Source: UKL13-2 sp044228625 (GTDB taxonomy: Bacteria; Pseudomonadota; Gammaproteobacteria; Burkholderiales; Usitatibacteraceae). From it: a stretch of DNA of 19,593 nt. How positions within the stretch are numbered: the stretch's first letter is position 1; every line of letters starts with the position of its first letter. Positions 6,893 to 14,669 of this stretch are shown here, piece after piece. The notes below the pieces were generated by a model, which worked only from the letters and a program-made list of their open reading frames with translations, was not told where the DNA came from and searched no databases. The stretch is from assembly GCA_044228625.1 (NCBI GenBank), contig JBGAUM010000065.1:1-19593 (forward strand). The letters run 5' to 3'. Made by a program: the position numbers and the translations under genes.

Positions 6893-7308
6893 CCCCTTCC
6901 GCAGCCAAACCTTTGCTCGAGACCCGCCAGCCATTCGCGGGTTTTTTTCAATTGGTGCTCGTGATCCTGAGAGCGGGTCGGCGCCTCCTGGGCCTTGGTG
7001 TCGCTGCGCGCGGCGTCAGCTGATGTCCAGCTTGGTGATCGCGGGTTCTTCATTTGCTCGCGAATTCTCACCAAGGCCGGACAATCCAAGCGCAATGTTT
7101 GGGCCTTTGGCGCAGCGTCGCTTGATGGCATCAACTTCTGCAGTTGGCTGAGAGTTGCCGCGTCCAAGGTCAAGGACTGCGGCTGTCCCTCGCGCGGCTC
7201 AAACTGAACTTGTGGTCGCGCCGCGTCGGACGCCGGCGCTTCCGCCTCAACGGGCAAAGAAAGCGCCACTAGCGAGACTAACCCACAACCTGCCCATGAA
7301 GTCCTCAT
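6886..7308 (-). CDS. Small exported protein of unknown function
   Basis: A 140-residue product with an apparent Sec signal peptide: MRTSWAGCGLVSLVALSLPVEA, with cleavage likely after VEA (residues 20-22). The mature part is polar and Gln/Arg/Glu-rich, with no recognised domain and only two cysteines (about 76 and 136). A GGAGG ribosome binding site lies 4 bases before the ATG, which argues for a real gene. Its last 7 bases overlap the convergent hydrolase gene, and the hydrolase terminator lies inside its 3' end, encoding Lys-Lys there. It is divergent from the acyl-CoA ligase gene. Function unknown; a periplasmic location is inferred. Confidence 0.6.
   Translation of the reverse strand: MRTSWAGCGLVSLVALSLPVEAEAPASDAARPQVQFEPREGQPQSLTLDAATLSQLQKLMPSSDAAPKAQTLRLDCPALVRIREQMKNPRSPSWTSADAARSDTKAQEAPTRSQDHEHQLKKTREWLAGLEQRFGCGRGQ
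6922..6948 (+). terminator. Intrinsic terminator of the tetR-hydrolase unit
   Basis: ACCCGC (6922-6927) pairs with GCGGGT (6937-6942) across a 9-base loop, followed directly by a run of seven T (6942-6948). It begins 30 bases after the hydrolase stop codon and lies inside the oppositely oriented small gene at 6886-7308. Confidence 0.8.
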
Positions 7309-7370
7309 GCTGCCTCCGAATGCACCAATCCGATTAAACTCTGCCGACTCGTCCTTTGGAGAAAAGTTCC

Positions 7371-9032
7371 ATGCAGCACGGCATGCAACGGCACCCCCTC
7401 ATCATTTCGTCGCTGATCAAGCATGCTGAAAGCGTGGCGGGCGATTCCGAAATCGTGTCGAGACTGGTCGAAGCCGGAACGGAATTCCACACACATCGGT
7501 ATACGTACACGGATGCGCACCGCCGGTGCCGCCAACTGGCCAGTGCCTTGGTTCGCATGGGCATTTCCTCCAGCGACCGAATTGCCACGTTGGCCTGGAA
7601 CACGCATCGGCACTTTGAACTGTACTTTGGCGTGTCGGGGATGGGCGCCATCATTCACACGGTCAATCCTCGCCTGTTCCCCGAGCAACTGATCTACATC
7701 ATCAACCATGCCGAGGACAAGGTCCTGTTTTTTGACCTGACATTTGCCCCCTTGCTGGCGAAGTTGGCCCCCTCCCTGCCCAGCATCCGCACCTACGTGG
7801 CGCTGACGGACCGTGCAAACTGCCCGGCGATTCCCGGCATCGAGGTGATCTGCTATGAGGACCTGATCGCGGCGGAGAACGACCGCTTCGATTGGCCACC
7901 CCTCGATGAAAACCTGCCTTCCAGTCTTTGCTATACCTCCGGCACGACGGGACATCCAAAGGGCGTGCTTTACGCACATCGCACCACGTTGCTGCACACG
8001 TACGCTGCGATGTCGGCCGATGCCTTCTGCTTGACCTCGCGCGATTCGGTCTTGCCCGTGGTGCCGATGTTCCACGTCAATGCCTGGGGGCTTCCCTACA
8101 TCTGTGCCGCAACCGGCGCAAAGCTCGTCCTGCCCGGCCATGCGCTCGATGGTGCGAGCCTTTACCGCCTTTTCGAAGAAGAAGGCGTCACCATGAGTGC
8201 CGGCGTCCCGACCGTCTGGATGGGACTCCTCAACCACGTGCGCTCAAAAGGGCTCAAGTTCTCGACGTTTCGCGAAACCGTGATCGGCGGGTCCGCTTGC
8301 CCATCCGCGATGATCGATGCATTTGAGGATGAGTTCGGCGTCACGGTGTTGCATGCGTGGGGCATGACCGAGCTGTCGCCGCTGGGAAGCATGTGCCGCC
8401 TCAAGGCCAAGCACCTTGACTTGCCCAAACCTGCTCGCCGAGCCATCCAAGCCAAACAGGGCAAGCCCATTTTCGGCGTCGAGATGAAAATCATCGACGC
8501 TGAAGGACGCGCACTGCCGCATGACGACCAGGCGTTCGGCGAATTGATGGTTCGCGGCCCCTGGGTGATCGAGCGCTATTTCCGCGAAGAAAAATCAGCG
8601 CTCACCAACGGATGGTTTTCCACCGGTGATGTCGCGCGTATCGATGCAGACGGCTACCTGACGATTACCGACCGGTCCAAGGATGTCATCAAATCGGGCG
8701 GCGAATGGATCAGTTCCATCGACATCGAAAACCTGGCCATGGCGCACCCCGCAGTGGCCGAGGCCGCCGTCATCGCGGTGCCTCATCCGAAATGGGATGA
8801 GCGGCCGCTATTGGTGATTGTCCCGCGTGCCGGCATGACACTGACGCGCGAAGAAATGCTTGACCATTTAACTGGCAAGATCGCCAAGTGGTGGATGCCG
8901 GACGATGTGGTATTTGCAACCGAACTTCCGCACACCGCGACCGGCAAGGTGCTCAAGACGGCCCTTCGCGAAACCTACAAGAACTACACTTTGCCGATGG
9001 CCGCGGTCAAGTCACCGACAACTGCTGATTAG
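7371..9032 (+). CDS. Acyl-CoA ligase (AMP-forming; medium/long-chain or methylthiopropionate-type)
   Basis: This enzyme activates a carboxylic acid to its CoA thioester through an acyl-adenylate. The 553-residue protein has the whole ANL-family set: P-loop YTSGTTGHPKG (188-198), HAWGMTEL (328-335), GWFSTGDV (about 414-421), the hinge DRSKDVIKSGGEW (about 434-446) and catalytic Lys526 in TATGKVLK. Overall it resembles the group containing medium/long-chain fatty-acid ligases and the DmdB-like 3-methylthiopropionyl-CoA ligases; the substrate cannot be fixed from sequence. I chose the ATG at 7371 because a GGAG box lies 9 bases upstream; an in-frame TTG at 7356 is possible but less good. It stands alone on its strand, and its 3' end overlaps the convergent kinase gene by 26 bp. 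Confidence 0.92.
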   Translation: MQHGMQRHPLIISSLIKHAESVAGDSEIVSRLVEAGTEFHTHRYTYTDAHRRCRQLASALVRMGISSSDRIATLAWNTHRHFELYFGVSGMGAIIHTVNPRLFPEQLIYIINHAEDKVLFFDLTFAPLLAKLAPSLPSIRTYVALTDRANCPAIPGIEVICYEDLIAAENDRFDWPPLDENLPSSLCYTSGTTGHPKGVLYAHRTTLLHTYAAMSADAFCLTSRDSVLPVVPMFHVNAWGLPYICAATGAKLVLPGHALDGASLYRLFEEEGVTMSAGVPTVWMGLLNHVRSKGLKFSTFRETVIGGSACPSAMIDAFEDEFGVTVLHAWGMTELSPLGSMCRLKAKHLDLPKPARRAIQAKQGKPIFGVEMKIIDAEGRALPHDDQAFGELMVRGPWVIERYFREEKSALTNGWFSTGDVARIDADGYLTITDRSKDVIKSGGEWISSIDIENLAMAHPAVAEAAVIAVPHPKWDERPLLVIVPRAGMTLTREEMLDHLTGKIAKWWMPDDVVFATELPHTATGKVLKTALRETYKNYTLPMAAVKSPTTAD

Positions 9033-10305
9033 CCGCCTCGAGGCGTTCGACCAGGGTTTCGAGGAACTTGCGGTCGAACAGGCGCCGGCACGACTCGCTC
9101 GCCGCGGAAAGGTCGTCGGCACGAATTTTCATGATGATCGCATCGGTTGCCGTGGTGACGGACGCGGAGCGCGGGGTCGCCTTCTTGGCCAGGTAGGACA
9201 TCTCGCCGATGCAATCGCCAGGCCCAAGTACATTGAGTAGTCGCTTGCCGCGCGTCACGCGCACCGTGCCGTTGGCCAGGATGAAGAATGAATCGCCCTG
9301 ATCGCCTTCGGCAATCAACACGGCCCCGGGCTTGAAAGGTCGCCACTTGGAAATGCGCAAGACTTCCCACAGTTCGTTTTCCGGAAACTCTGAGAAGAAG
9401 GAAAGCTTTTGCAGCAGACTGAAGCGCTCGGTGTCGGAAACTTCGGCCTTGTTGACCTGCGGCGACTGTACTCCGGTCCACAACGCCTGCAAGTCCTTGC
9501 CAAAGGCCTCCCAGGATTGGTAACGGCGCGCCGGATCCTTCGCCATCGCTTGCTTGACAATGTCCTCCAGGACTGCAGAAACGCCGTCCCGAAAGCGCGA
9601 CGGGGGATCGGGCTCGTGGTTGACAATCTGATACATGAGGCTCGCATGGCTCGACGCCTCAAATGGCGTCCGCCCTGCAAGCAGCATGTACATCACCACA
9701 CCCAACGCATAGATGTCCGATTGTTGCGTTGCCTTGGCGCCGTTGAGGATTTCCGGCGACATGTAAAGCGGGGAGCCGATCGCAGTAACCTGCGTCTTGT
9801 CCGAGATGCGATCCATCGCCGCGCCGAAATCACACACTTTGATTTCACTGCCGGACTTGTACAGGATATTGCCCGGCTTCAGGTCCCGATGGATCAGCCC
9901 GCGCGAAAACGCAAACGCCATGGCGCGGACGCATTTGAAGATGATTTCCGCGACCAGCATGGTGTCGAGGAGGCTGTCTTCGCGGCAAAAGCGCTCCAGC
10001 GTGCCGCCGTCGACATATTCCATGACAATGTAGCTCATCTTCTCGTCGACTACGGCGTCGTAAATGCCGACGATGTGCGGGTGCATGATCTTGCCGGCGA
10101 GTGAAGCCTCGTTGAGGAACATTCGCCGGTAGTGTTCGCCGTCCTCCGCATCCTTCAGCACTTCCGGGAACATCATCTTGATGGCCACGTTTCGGCCGCG
10201 GAAACTGTCTTCCGCAAGGTACACCGCGCCAGTGGCACCCCGGCCGAGCTCGCGGACGACCTTGTACTTGCCGATCGTTTCTGGAACCTGCTCTGCCTGA
10301 GTCAT
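9007..10305 (-). CDS. Ser/Thr protein kinase with C-terminal cyclic-nucleotide-binding domain
   Basis: A eukaryotic-like (Hanks-type) kinase of 432 residues, counted from the ATG at 10303-10305. The kinase domain (about 13-275) has the Gly-rich loop GRGATGAVY, ATP Lys43 (VAIK), an RD-type catalytic loop HRDLKPGN with Asp141, DFG Asp159, and SPLYMSPE as the activation-segment end. A Crp-like cNMP-binding domain follows (about 295-400). Its phosphate-binding cassette keeps the IGE and PRSA elements (Glu368, Arg379), so cAMP or cGMP binding is plausible. No membrane helix or PASTA repeat is present, so the protein looks cytosolic. An in-frame TTG five codons earlier is the alternative start; neither has a clear ribosome binding site. 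The TPR-like gene lies 69 bp upstream on the same strand and may supply a substrate or partner. Confidence 0.9.
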   Translation of the reverse strand: MTQAEQVPETIGKYKVVRELGRGATGAVYLAEDSFRGRNVAIKMMFPEVLKDAEDGEHYRRMFLNEASLAGKIMHPHIVGIYDAVVDEKMSYIVMEYVDGGTLERFCREDSLLDTMLVAEIIFKCVRAMAFAFSRGLIHRDLKPGNILYKSGSEIKVCDFGAAMDRISDKTQVTAIGSPLYMSPEILNGAKATQQSDIYALGVVMYMLLAGRTPFEASSHASLMYQIVNHEPDPPSRFRDGVSAVLEDIVKQAMAKDPARRYQSWEAFGKDLQALWTGVQSPQVNKAEVSDTERFSLLQKLSFFSEFPENELWEVLRISKWRPFKPGAVLIAEGDQGDSFFILANGTVRVTRGKRLLNVLGPGDCIGEMSYLAKKATPRSASVTTATDAIIMKIRADDLSAASESCRRLFDRKFLETLVERLEAANQQLSVT

Positions 10306-10374
10306 GACGAGGGACGCCAAAGAATGTGCACCGGCGAGACATTACCCACTCGCCATGGTGGCGTCAAGGAAGCG

Positions 10375-11475
10375 TTAGCCCAGCCAGCGCGCGGCGATCA
10401 ACCCCTGTTGTCGTTGCGCTTCGCGCTTGAACGTTGCAAAGTCAAAACTGGCCCGCTGCGCCTCAAGATTCCAATGCTGGACGCGTCGTGCATCGCCCCG
10501 GCGCTCATAGACCTGCGCAACGAGCTGGCACAAGGCCTCGCCTTTTGCACTCGGCCGATACAGACGTGCTTCTTCGAAGGCGGTCATCAGGACGCTTTCG
10601 GCATCGGCAATGCGCCCCATGGTGAGATAGTGGGGCGCGAGACACGTCCCCAGGAACGGCAGCAATGCGCGATGGCGATGCGTCACTGCCAGCCTCCATG
10701 CGGTCTCAAAGCGATCGACAGCCGCATCGAACTGCCTGTGCGCGGCCAGCAACATGCCGGAAATATTGATCGCGTCCAACTGGATCGGGAGCTTGCCGTG
10801 GCGTTCGCAATGCGCTTCTGCCCGCACCGCCAAGTCCAGCCCGCAAGCCACAAATTCATTGCAACGATCGTTCGCTCCCGTGCGCGCCGCATTTTCGGCA
10901 CGCTTCCTGAACAGGTTGGCCTGGTTGGTGATGACGCGCCAGGCATCGAATTGCGCCGCACCCAAGTTGATGGCAGTAAGAACGGTTTCAAACTGCATCG
11001 CAGCCTCGTCAAATTGGCCGAGATCGCCCTGCACGATGCCCATGACGTTGCGTGTGCGCGCCTCAAGCAGCAGGTCTTCGAATTCAATCGCTGTATAGAG
11101 AGCGCGTTCCAGCATTGCAAGCCCATCGGTACCGGGATCCATGGGTGTCAACGATTGCACCAGCATGGTGATCGCCCGCGCCGCCGCCAGTCGGTCTGTG
11201 GCCTGCTCGGCGACCTGGAAGGCATCGAGGCTTGCCGCCATCGCAGACCAGTAATCGCCCCGCATGAGGTGGAGTACTGCGGCACCGTGAATGGCCGTCG
11301 ATTCCCCGCTGGCGTCGCCCGCCTGCCGCGCCGTGGCCAACTCTTCCTGGACAAGTGTGAACCCCTGTTTGGAGTTACCGACGGCGCCTTTTCCGACAGC
11401 GGCTTCGGCCAAGCGATTCCAGTACTGGTCGGTCGGGGCGCCGTATTTGTTGATAGCCAATGACTCGTAGTTCAT
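10375..11475 (-). CDS. TPR-like helical-repeat protein of unknown function
   Basis: The 366-residue product is almost wholly helical, with several tetratricopeptide-like pairs. Clear examples are around MGIVQGDLGQFDEAAMQFE and GMLLAAHRQFDAAVDRFE, with a third near LTMGRIADAESVLMTAFEEA. No catalytic motif, signal peptide or membrane segment is seen. TPR proteins usually act as interaction scaffolds. The start taken is ATG 11475 (MNYESLAINKYG); an in-frame TTG at 11487 is possible. A GGAA lies about 8-11 bases before the ATG. It precedes the Ser/Thr kinase gene by 69 bp on the same strand, and an intrinsic-terminator-like hairpin ends only about 10 bases before its start. A role with the kinase is inferred from position only. 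Confidence 0.75.
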   Translation of the reverse strand: MNYESLAINKYGAPTDQYWNRLAEAAVGKGAVGNSKQGFTLVQEELATARQAGDASGESTAIHGAAVLHLMRGDYWSAMAASLDAFQVAEQATDRLAAARAITMLVQSLTPMDPGTDGLAMLERALYTAIEFEDLLLEARTRNVMGIVQGDLGQFDEAAMQFETVLTAINLGAAQFDAWRVITNQANLFRKRAENAARTGANDRCNEFVACGLDLAVRAEAHCERHGKLPIQLDAINISGMLLAAHRQFDAAVDRFETAWRLAVTHRHRALLPFLGTCLAPHYLTMGRIADAESVLMTAFEEARLYRPSAKGEALCQLVAQVYERRGDARRVQHWNLEAQRASFDFATFKREAQRQQGLIAARWLG

Positions 11476-11485
11476 TCCGATTTCC

Positions 11486-11547
11486 AAAATAAAAAAGGGA
11501 CATTTGCCGCACCGCCCCCAGGCTAGCGATGCGTTTGCGAATGTCCC
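11486..11547 (-). terminator. Strong terminator/attenuator hairpin before the TPR-kinase genes
   Basis: In minus-strand RNA, GGGACATTCGC (11537-11547) pairs with GCAAATGTCCC (11497-11507), one mismatch. Inside this, after a 3-base bulge, CGCATCGC (11526-11533) pairs with GCGGTGCG (11508-11515) around a 10-base loop. The stem is followed by TTTTTTATTTT (11496-11486). This is a textbook intrinsic terminator, but it ends about 10 bases before the TPR gene ATG. It may therefore be an attenuator or the 3' end of an upstream RNA. Confidence 0.75.
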
Positions 11548-11891
11548 TAGTTCAATTCTTCAGCGTCCCATCATCGTGGGGTACGCCCGTTTAACCGTAT
11601 TCTCAACGAATTTGCATACCAGATCAATACCACATTCAAGGTATCTAATAGTATTCTCTGGTGGGAACCGATTTCAGAAGTCGTTGACAGACGGGCGTTT
11701 CCGGCTCATTTCGGCTTGGTCGCCGCGCCATCCAAAGACTTCCGCCGTGCAGCTAACCTTACGCTGAGAAATTACTCGCATTTCAGCACAGCGGTTGCCG
11801 TATCTTGGTCAGCTCGGACCGTAAACCATACCGTTCAGCAGGAGTCACCACTCACTCAATTTCCGTCTGGTTTTCTGCAACTTACCCCTTT
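11548..11891. other. AT-richer intergenic spacer, no gene recognised
   Basis: About 344 bases between the ppc stop and the hairpin before the TPR gene. It is visibly richer in A+T than the flanks and holds no convincing reading frame with a ribosome binding site on either strand. A weak minus-strand promoter is possible: TTGATC (11622-11627) and GAGAAT (11599-11604), 17 bases apart. It would make an RNA of about 100 bases ending at the hairpin. No tRNA or known RNA family was recognised. Confidence 0.4.
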
Positions 11892-14645
11892 TCACCCGCT
11901 GTTCCGCAAGCCCGCCGCAAGCCCGTTGATGGTCAAATGGATCGCGCGCTTGGTCCGCTCATCGGCCTGGCCGGCGCGATAGCGGCGTAACAGCTCAATC
12001 TGCAAGTGGTTAAGCGGGTCCAGGTATGGAAAACGGTTCTTGATGCTCCGAGCCAGCGCCGGATTGTCGGCCAGAAAATCGCGGGCGCCGGTGATGGCAA
12101 ACAACGCATCGCGCGTTCGAAGCCACTCTGCCTCAATCGCCTCGAAGACATCCGCGCCGTCCGGAACCGCGTGCGCAAGTGCCGCGTACCGTCGCGCGAT
12201 GCCCAAGTCCGTTTTTGCCAGGACCATGTCGAGATTGGCAAGGACTGTGCGAAAGAACGGCCAAGTGCGATACATGATGGACAACATTTCCAGTCCTGCG
12301 TCTCGCCCTTGCGGATACGCGGCCAACCAGCCTTGCACCGCACTGCCAAACCCAAACCAGCCGGGAATTGAAAGGCGCGCCTGACTCCAACTGAAGACCC
12401 AGGGAATTGCACGCAGGTCGGCGATCGAGTTTGAGGCCTTCCGCGAGGCCGGTCGGCTGCCGATGTTCAACCCCGCAATCTCACCAATTGGCGTAGCGGC
12501 GCGGAAAAACGCATTGAATGCCGGCGTCTCAAAGACCAAGGCCCGATAAGCTGCATTGGCGCGATCACTCAGTTGCTCCATGGCGGCCCACCAGTCTGCC
12601 TCTTCACGCACGCGCTTTTCGGGAAACTGCGCCAACAGGGCCGCCGAGACCAGGGTCTCGAGATTGCGCCGCCCGACCTCCGGGTCTGCGTATTTCGCAG
12701 CGATGACCTCGCCCTGTTCGGTCAGGCGCAAGCCTGCATGCGAAATGCCGTGCGGCTGCGCAAGAATTGCTTCGAAGGTGGGGCCGCCGCCACGACCCAC
12801 CGTGCCGCCGCGGCCGTGAAAAAGGCGAATGCGAATGCCGGATTTCTCGGAAAGCTCGGCCAACGCTGTTTGCGCACGATAAAGCTCCCAGTTGGCCGTC
12901 AGGTAGCCGCCGTCCTTGTTGCTGTCGGAGTAGCCCAGCATGATTTCCTGCATGCCGTCCTGTGCGTCGATCCACCGCCGATATTCAGGCAGCGCGAAAG
13001 CGCTCTGCATGACGCCGATGCACTGGCGCAAATCGATGATGGTTTCAAACAGCGGAATGATGCGCAATGCAGGCACCGGCCCCATGGAGGTGGCGCGGGT
13101 CGATCCGGACTCTTTCAACAGCAGCGCCACCTCCAGCAAGTCGCTGACCGACTGCGCTTTGGAAATGATGGCGTGCGGCAAGGTGTCCGCGCCGAAGCGC
13201 GCGTTGATCGCCGCGGCCGCACGGAATATCGCAAGTTCGGATTGCACCGTCTCCGAATACGCCACACCGGGCACCACCAGCGGACGCGGGTTTTGCCACT
13301 CTTGCAGCAGGACGGCAATTCGCGCGGCTTCGTCCAACCCCAGGTAGTCCTGGGCGACGCGCGCATGCGCAAGAAGCTCCGCGACCACAGTCTCGTGAAC
13401 GTCCGAGTTTTGCCGCAAGTCTAGCGTCGCCAAGTGGAATCCGAAAATGCGTACGGCGTGCAGCAAGTGTGCCAAGCGGCCCTGGGCCAGCGCATCGCTG
13501 GCGTGTGACCGGAGTGACGCATCGATCACGCGCAGGTCCGCCGCAAATTCTTCGGCCTCCGCATAAGGTGCCAACTGCGATTCAGGGCGCCGCACCGGAT
13601 CCACGCCGGTCAAGGTCTTGAGTGTTGCAGCAAGCCGCGCGTACACCCCCACCAACGCTTGGCGATAAGGCTCGTCCTGACGATGCGCGGAGGCGTCCTG
13701 TGCCCTGGCGGCGAGCACGCGCAATTCGGTGGTCGGCTCCACCAGGCGGCTCGACATCGACAGTTCGGCGCCGAGACGATGCACTTCAAACAGATAGTGT
13801 TCAAGCGCGGCGGCCGATTGGCGCCTCACCGCTTCCTGCAAGGCGTCCGCCGTGACAAACGGGTTGCCGTCGCGATCTCCACCGATCCACGAGCCCATGC
13901 GCAAGAAGGGCGGCACCGACCCCATGGCACCCAGTTCGGACTCGACGTCCGACATCACCTTCGGCAGCACGGGCAGAAAGGTCGCGCGAAAGAATGACAG
14001 TCCGTTTTCGATTTCGTCGATCACGCGCAAGCGCGAGAGCCGCAACATGGCGGTGAGCCACAATTGCAGCACCGAGCGATCCAGCGCATGCTCGGCCTGC
14101 GCGCGCTCATCGTCCAGCAAATCATCGCGCGCCAATTGCTCCAAGGCCCGTGCGATGTCGCGCTCGCAATCGAGCACACTCTTGCGCTGGACTTCGGTAG
14201 GGTGCGCCGTGAGCACCGGGCTGACCCGCGCCGAGGCAAGCCATGCGCGAATCGCTTCCGGGGATACCTGCCGGTCGTAGAGTGCGCCAAACGCGTGACG
14301 CAAGCTGCCGGTTTGCGGCGGCGATCCCGCCAGCCGATGCGCACGACGGCGGCGGTTCTGATGACGATCTTCCGCAATGTTGGCCAGCAGCGAAAAATAG
14401 CTGAAGGCCCGTACCAGCGGAAGCGTTTGTTCAATGGGCAGCGTATCGAGGATGGACTCAAGCGCCCGTTTTGCGTCCAGTTCCTGGGCGGCGTCCTCGC
14501 CCTCGGCACGCCGGAAAGCCACGGCAAGTTGGCGCACGCGTTCGACGATCGCAAACGTCTCTTCACCGTGCACCGAACGAATGGCATTCCCCAGTGTGCG
14601 GCCAAGTTGCTGGATTTCCTGCTTGAGAAGACTGTCTTTTTCCAT
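11892..14645 (-). CDS. ppc: Phosphoenolpyruvate carboxylase
   Basis: Ppc carboxylates phosphoenolpyruvate with bicarbonate to oxaloacetate, refilling the TCA cycle. The 917-residue protein is full length for the family (E. coli 883). It has catalytic His148 in VLTAHPTEVQRKS, the GSWIGGDRDGNP block, GYSDSNKDGG with the catalytic Lys, FHGRGGTVGRGGGP, and the C-terminal end GLRNSG (usually RNTG). The ATG at 14645 is preceded by GGAG about 13 bases upstream. It begins 24 bp after the hexR stop on the same strand, so the two are probably co-transcribed and ppc would come under any control acting on the glk-hexR promoter. This linkage is less familiar than hexR beside Entner-Doudoroff genes. Confidence 0.97.
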   Translation of the reverse strand: MEKDSLLKQEIQQLGRTLGNAIRSVHGEETFAIVERVRQLAVAFRRAEGEDAAQELDAKRALESILDTLPIEQTLPLVRAFSYFSLLANIAEDRHQNRRRRAHRLAGSPPQTGSLRHAFGALYDRQVSPEAIRAWLASARVSPVLTAHPTEVQRKSVLDCERDIARALEQLARDDLLDDERAQAEHALDRSVLQLWLTAMLRLSRLRVIDEIENGLSFFRATFLPVLPKVMSDVESELGAMGSVPPFLRMGSWIGGDRDGNPFVTADALQEAVRRQSAAALEHYLFEVHRLGAELSMSSRLVEPTTELRVLAARAQDASAHRQDEPYRQALVGVYARLAATLKTLTGVDPVRRPESQLAPYAEAEEFAADLRVIDASLRSHASDALAQGRLAHLLHAVRIFGFHLATLDLRQNSDVHETVVAELLAHARVAQDYLGLDEAARIAVLLQEWQNPRPLVVPGVAYSETVQSELAIFRAAAAINARFGADTLPHAIISKAQSVSDLLEVALLLKESGSTRATSMGPVPALRIIPLFETIIDLRQCIGVMQSAFALPEYRRWIDAQDGMQEIMLGYSDSNKDGGYLTANWELYRAQTALAELSEKSGIRIRLFHGRGGTVGRGGGPTFEAILAQPHGISHAGLRLTEQGEVIAAKYADPEVGRRNLETLVSAALLAQFPEKRVREEADWWAAMEQLSDRANAAYRALVFETPAFNAFFRAATPIGEIAGLNIGSRPASRKASNSIADLRAIPWVFSWSQARLSIPGWFGFGSAVQGWLAAYPQGRDAGLEMLSIMYRTWPFFRTVLANLDMVLAKTDLGIARRYAALAHAVPDGADVFEAIEAEWLRTRDALFAITGARDFLADNPALARSIKNRFPYLDPLNHLQIELLRRYRAGQADERTKRAIHLTINGLAAGLRNSG

Positions 14646-14669
14646 GAGGACAAATTGCTCCGGATGCGT

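Noticed and set aside
10864..10875. Third copy of the ACGATCGTTCG core of the TetR operator
   Set aside because: Lies inside the TPR coding region and matches only the short core, not the 18-mer.
10132..11463. 443-codon open frame on the plus strand
   Set aside because: It is antisense to the kinase start and the TPR gene, unlike any family, and a product of GC-rich codon bias.
11549..11570. tRNA T-arm-like GTTCAATTC
   Set aside because: No acceptor, D-arm or anticodon arm can be built around it.
11504..11982. Plus-strand open frames of about 88 codons in the spacer
   Set aside because: No ribosome binding site, unusual composition and no family resemblance; treated as chance.
12573..13424. 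283-codon open frame on the plus strand
   Set aside because: Lies wholly antisense to ppc, whose family match is certain.
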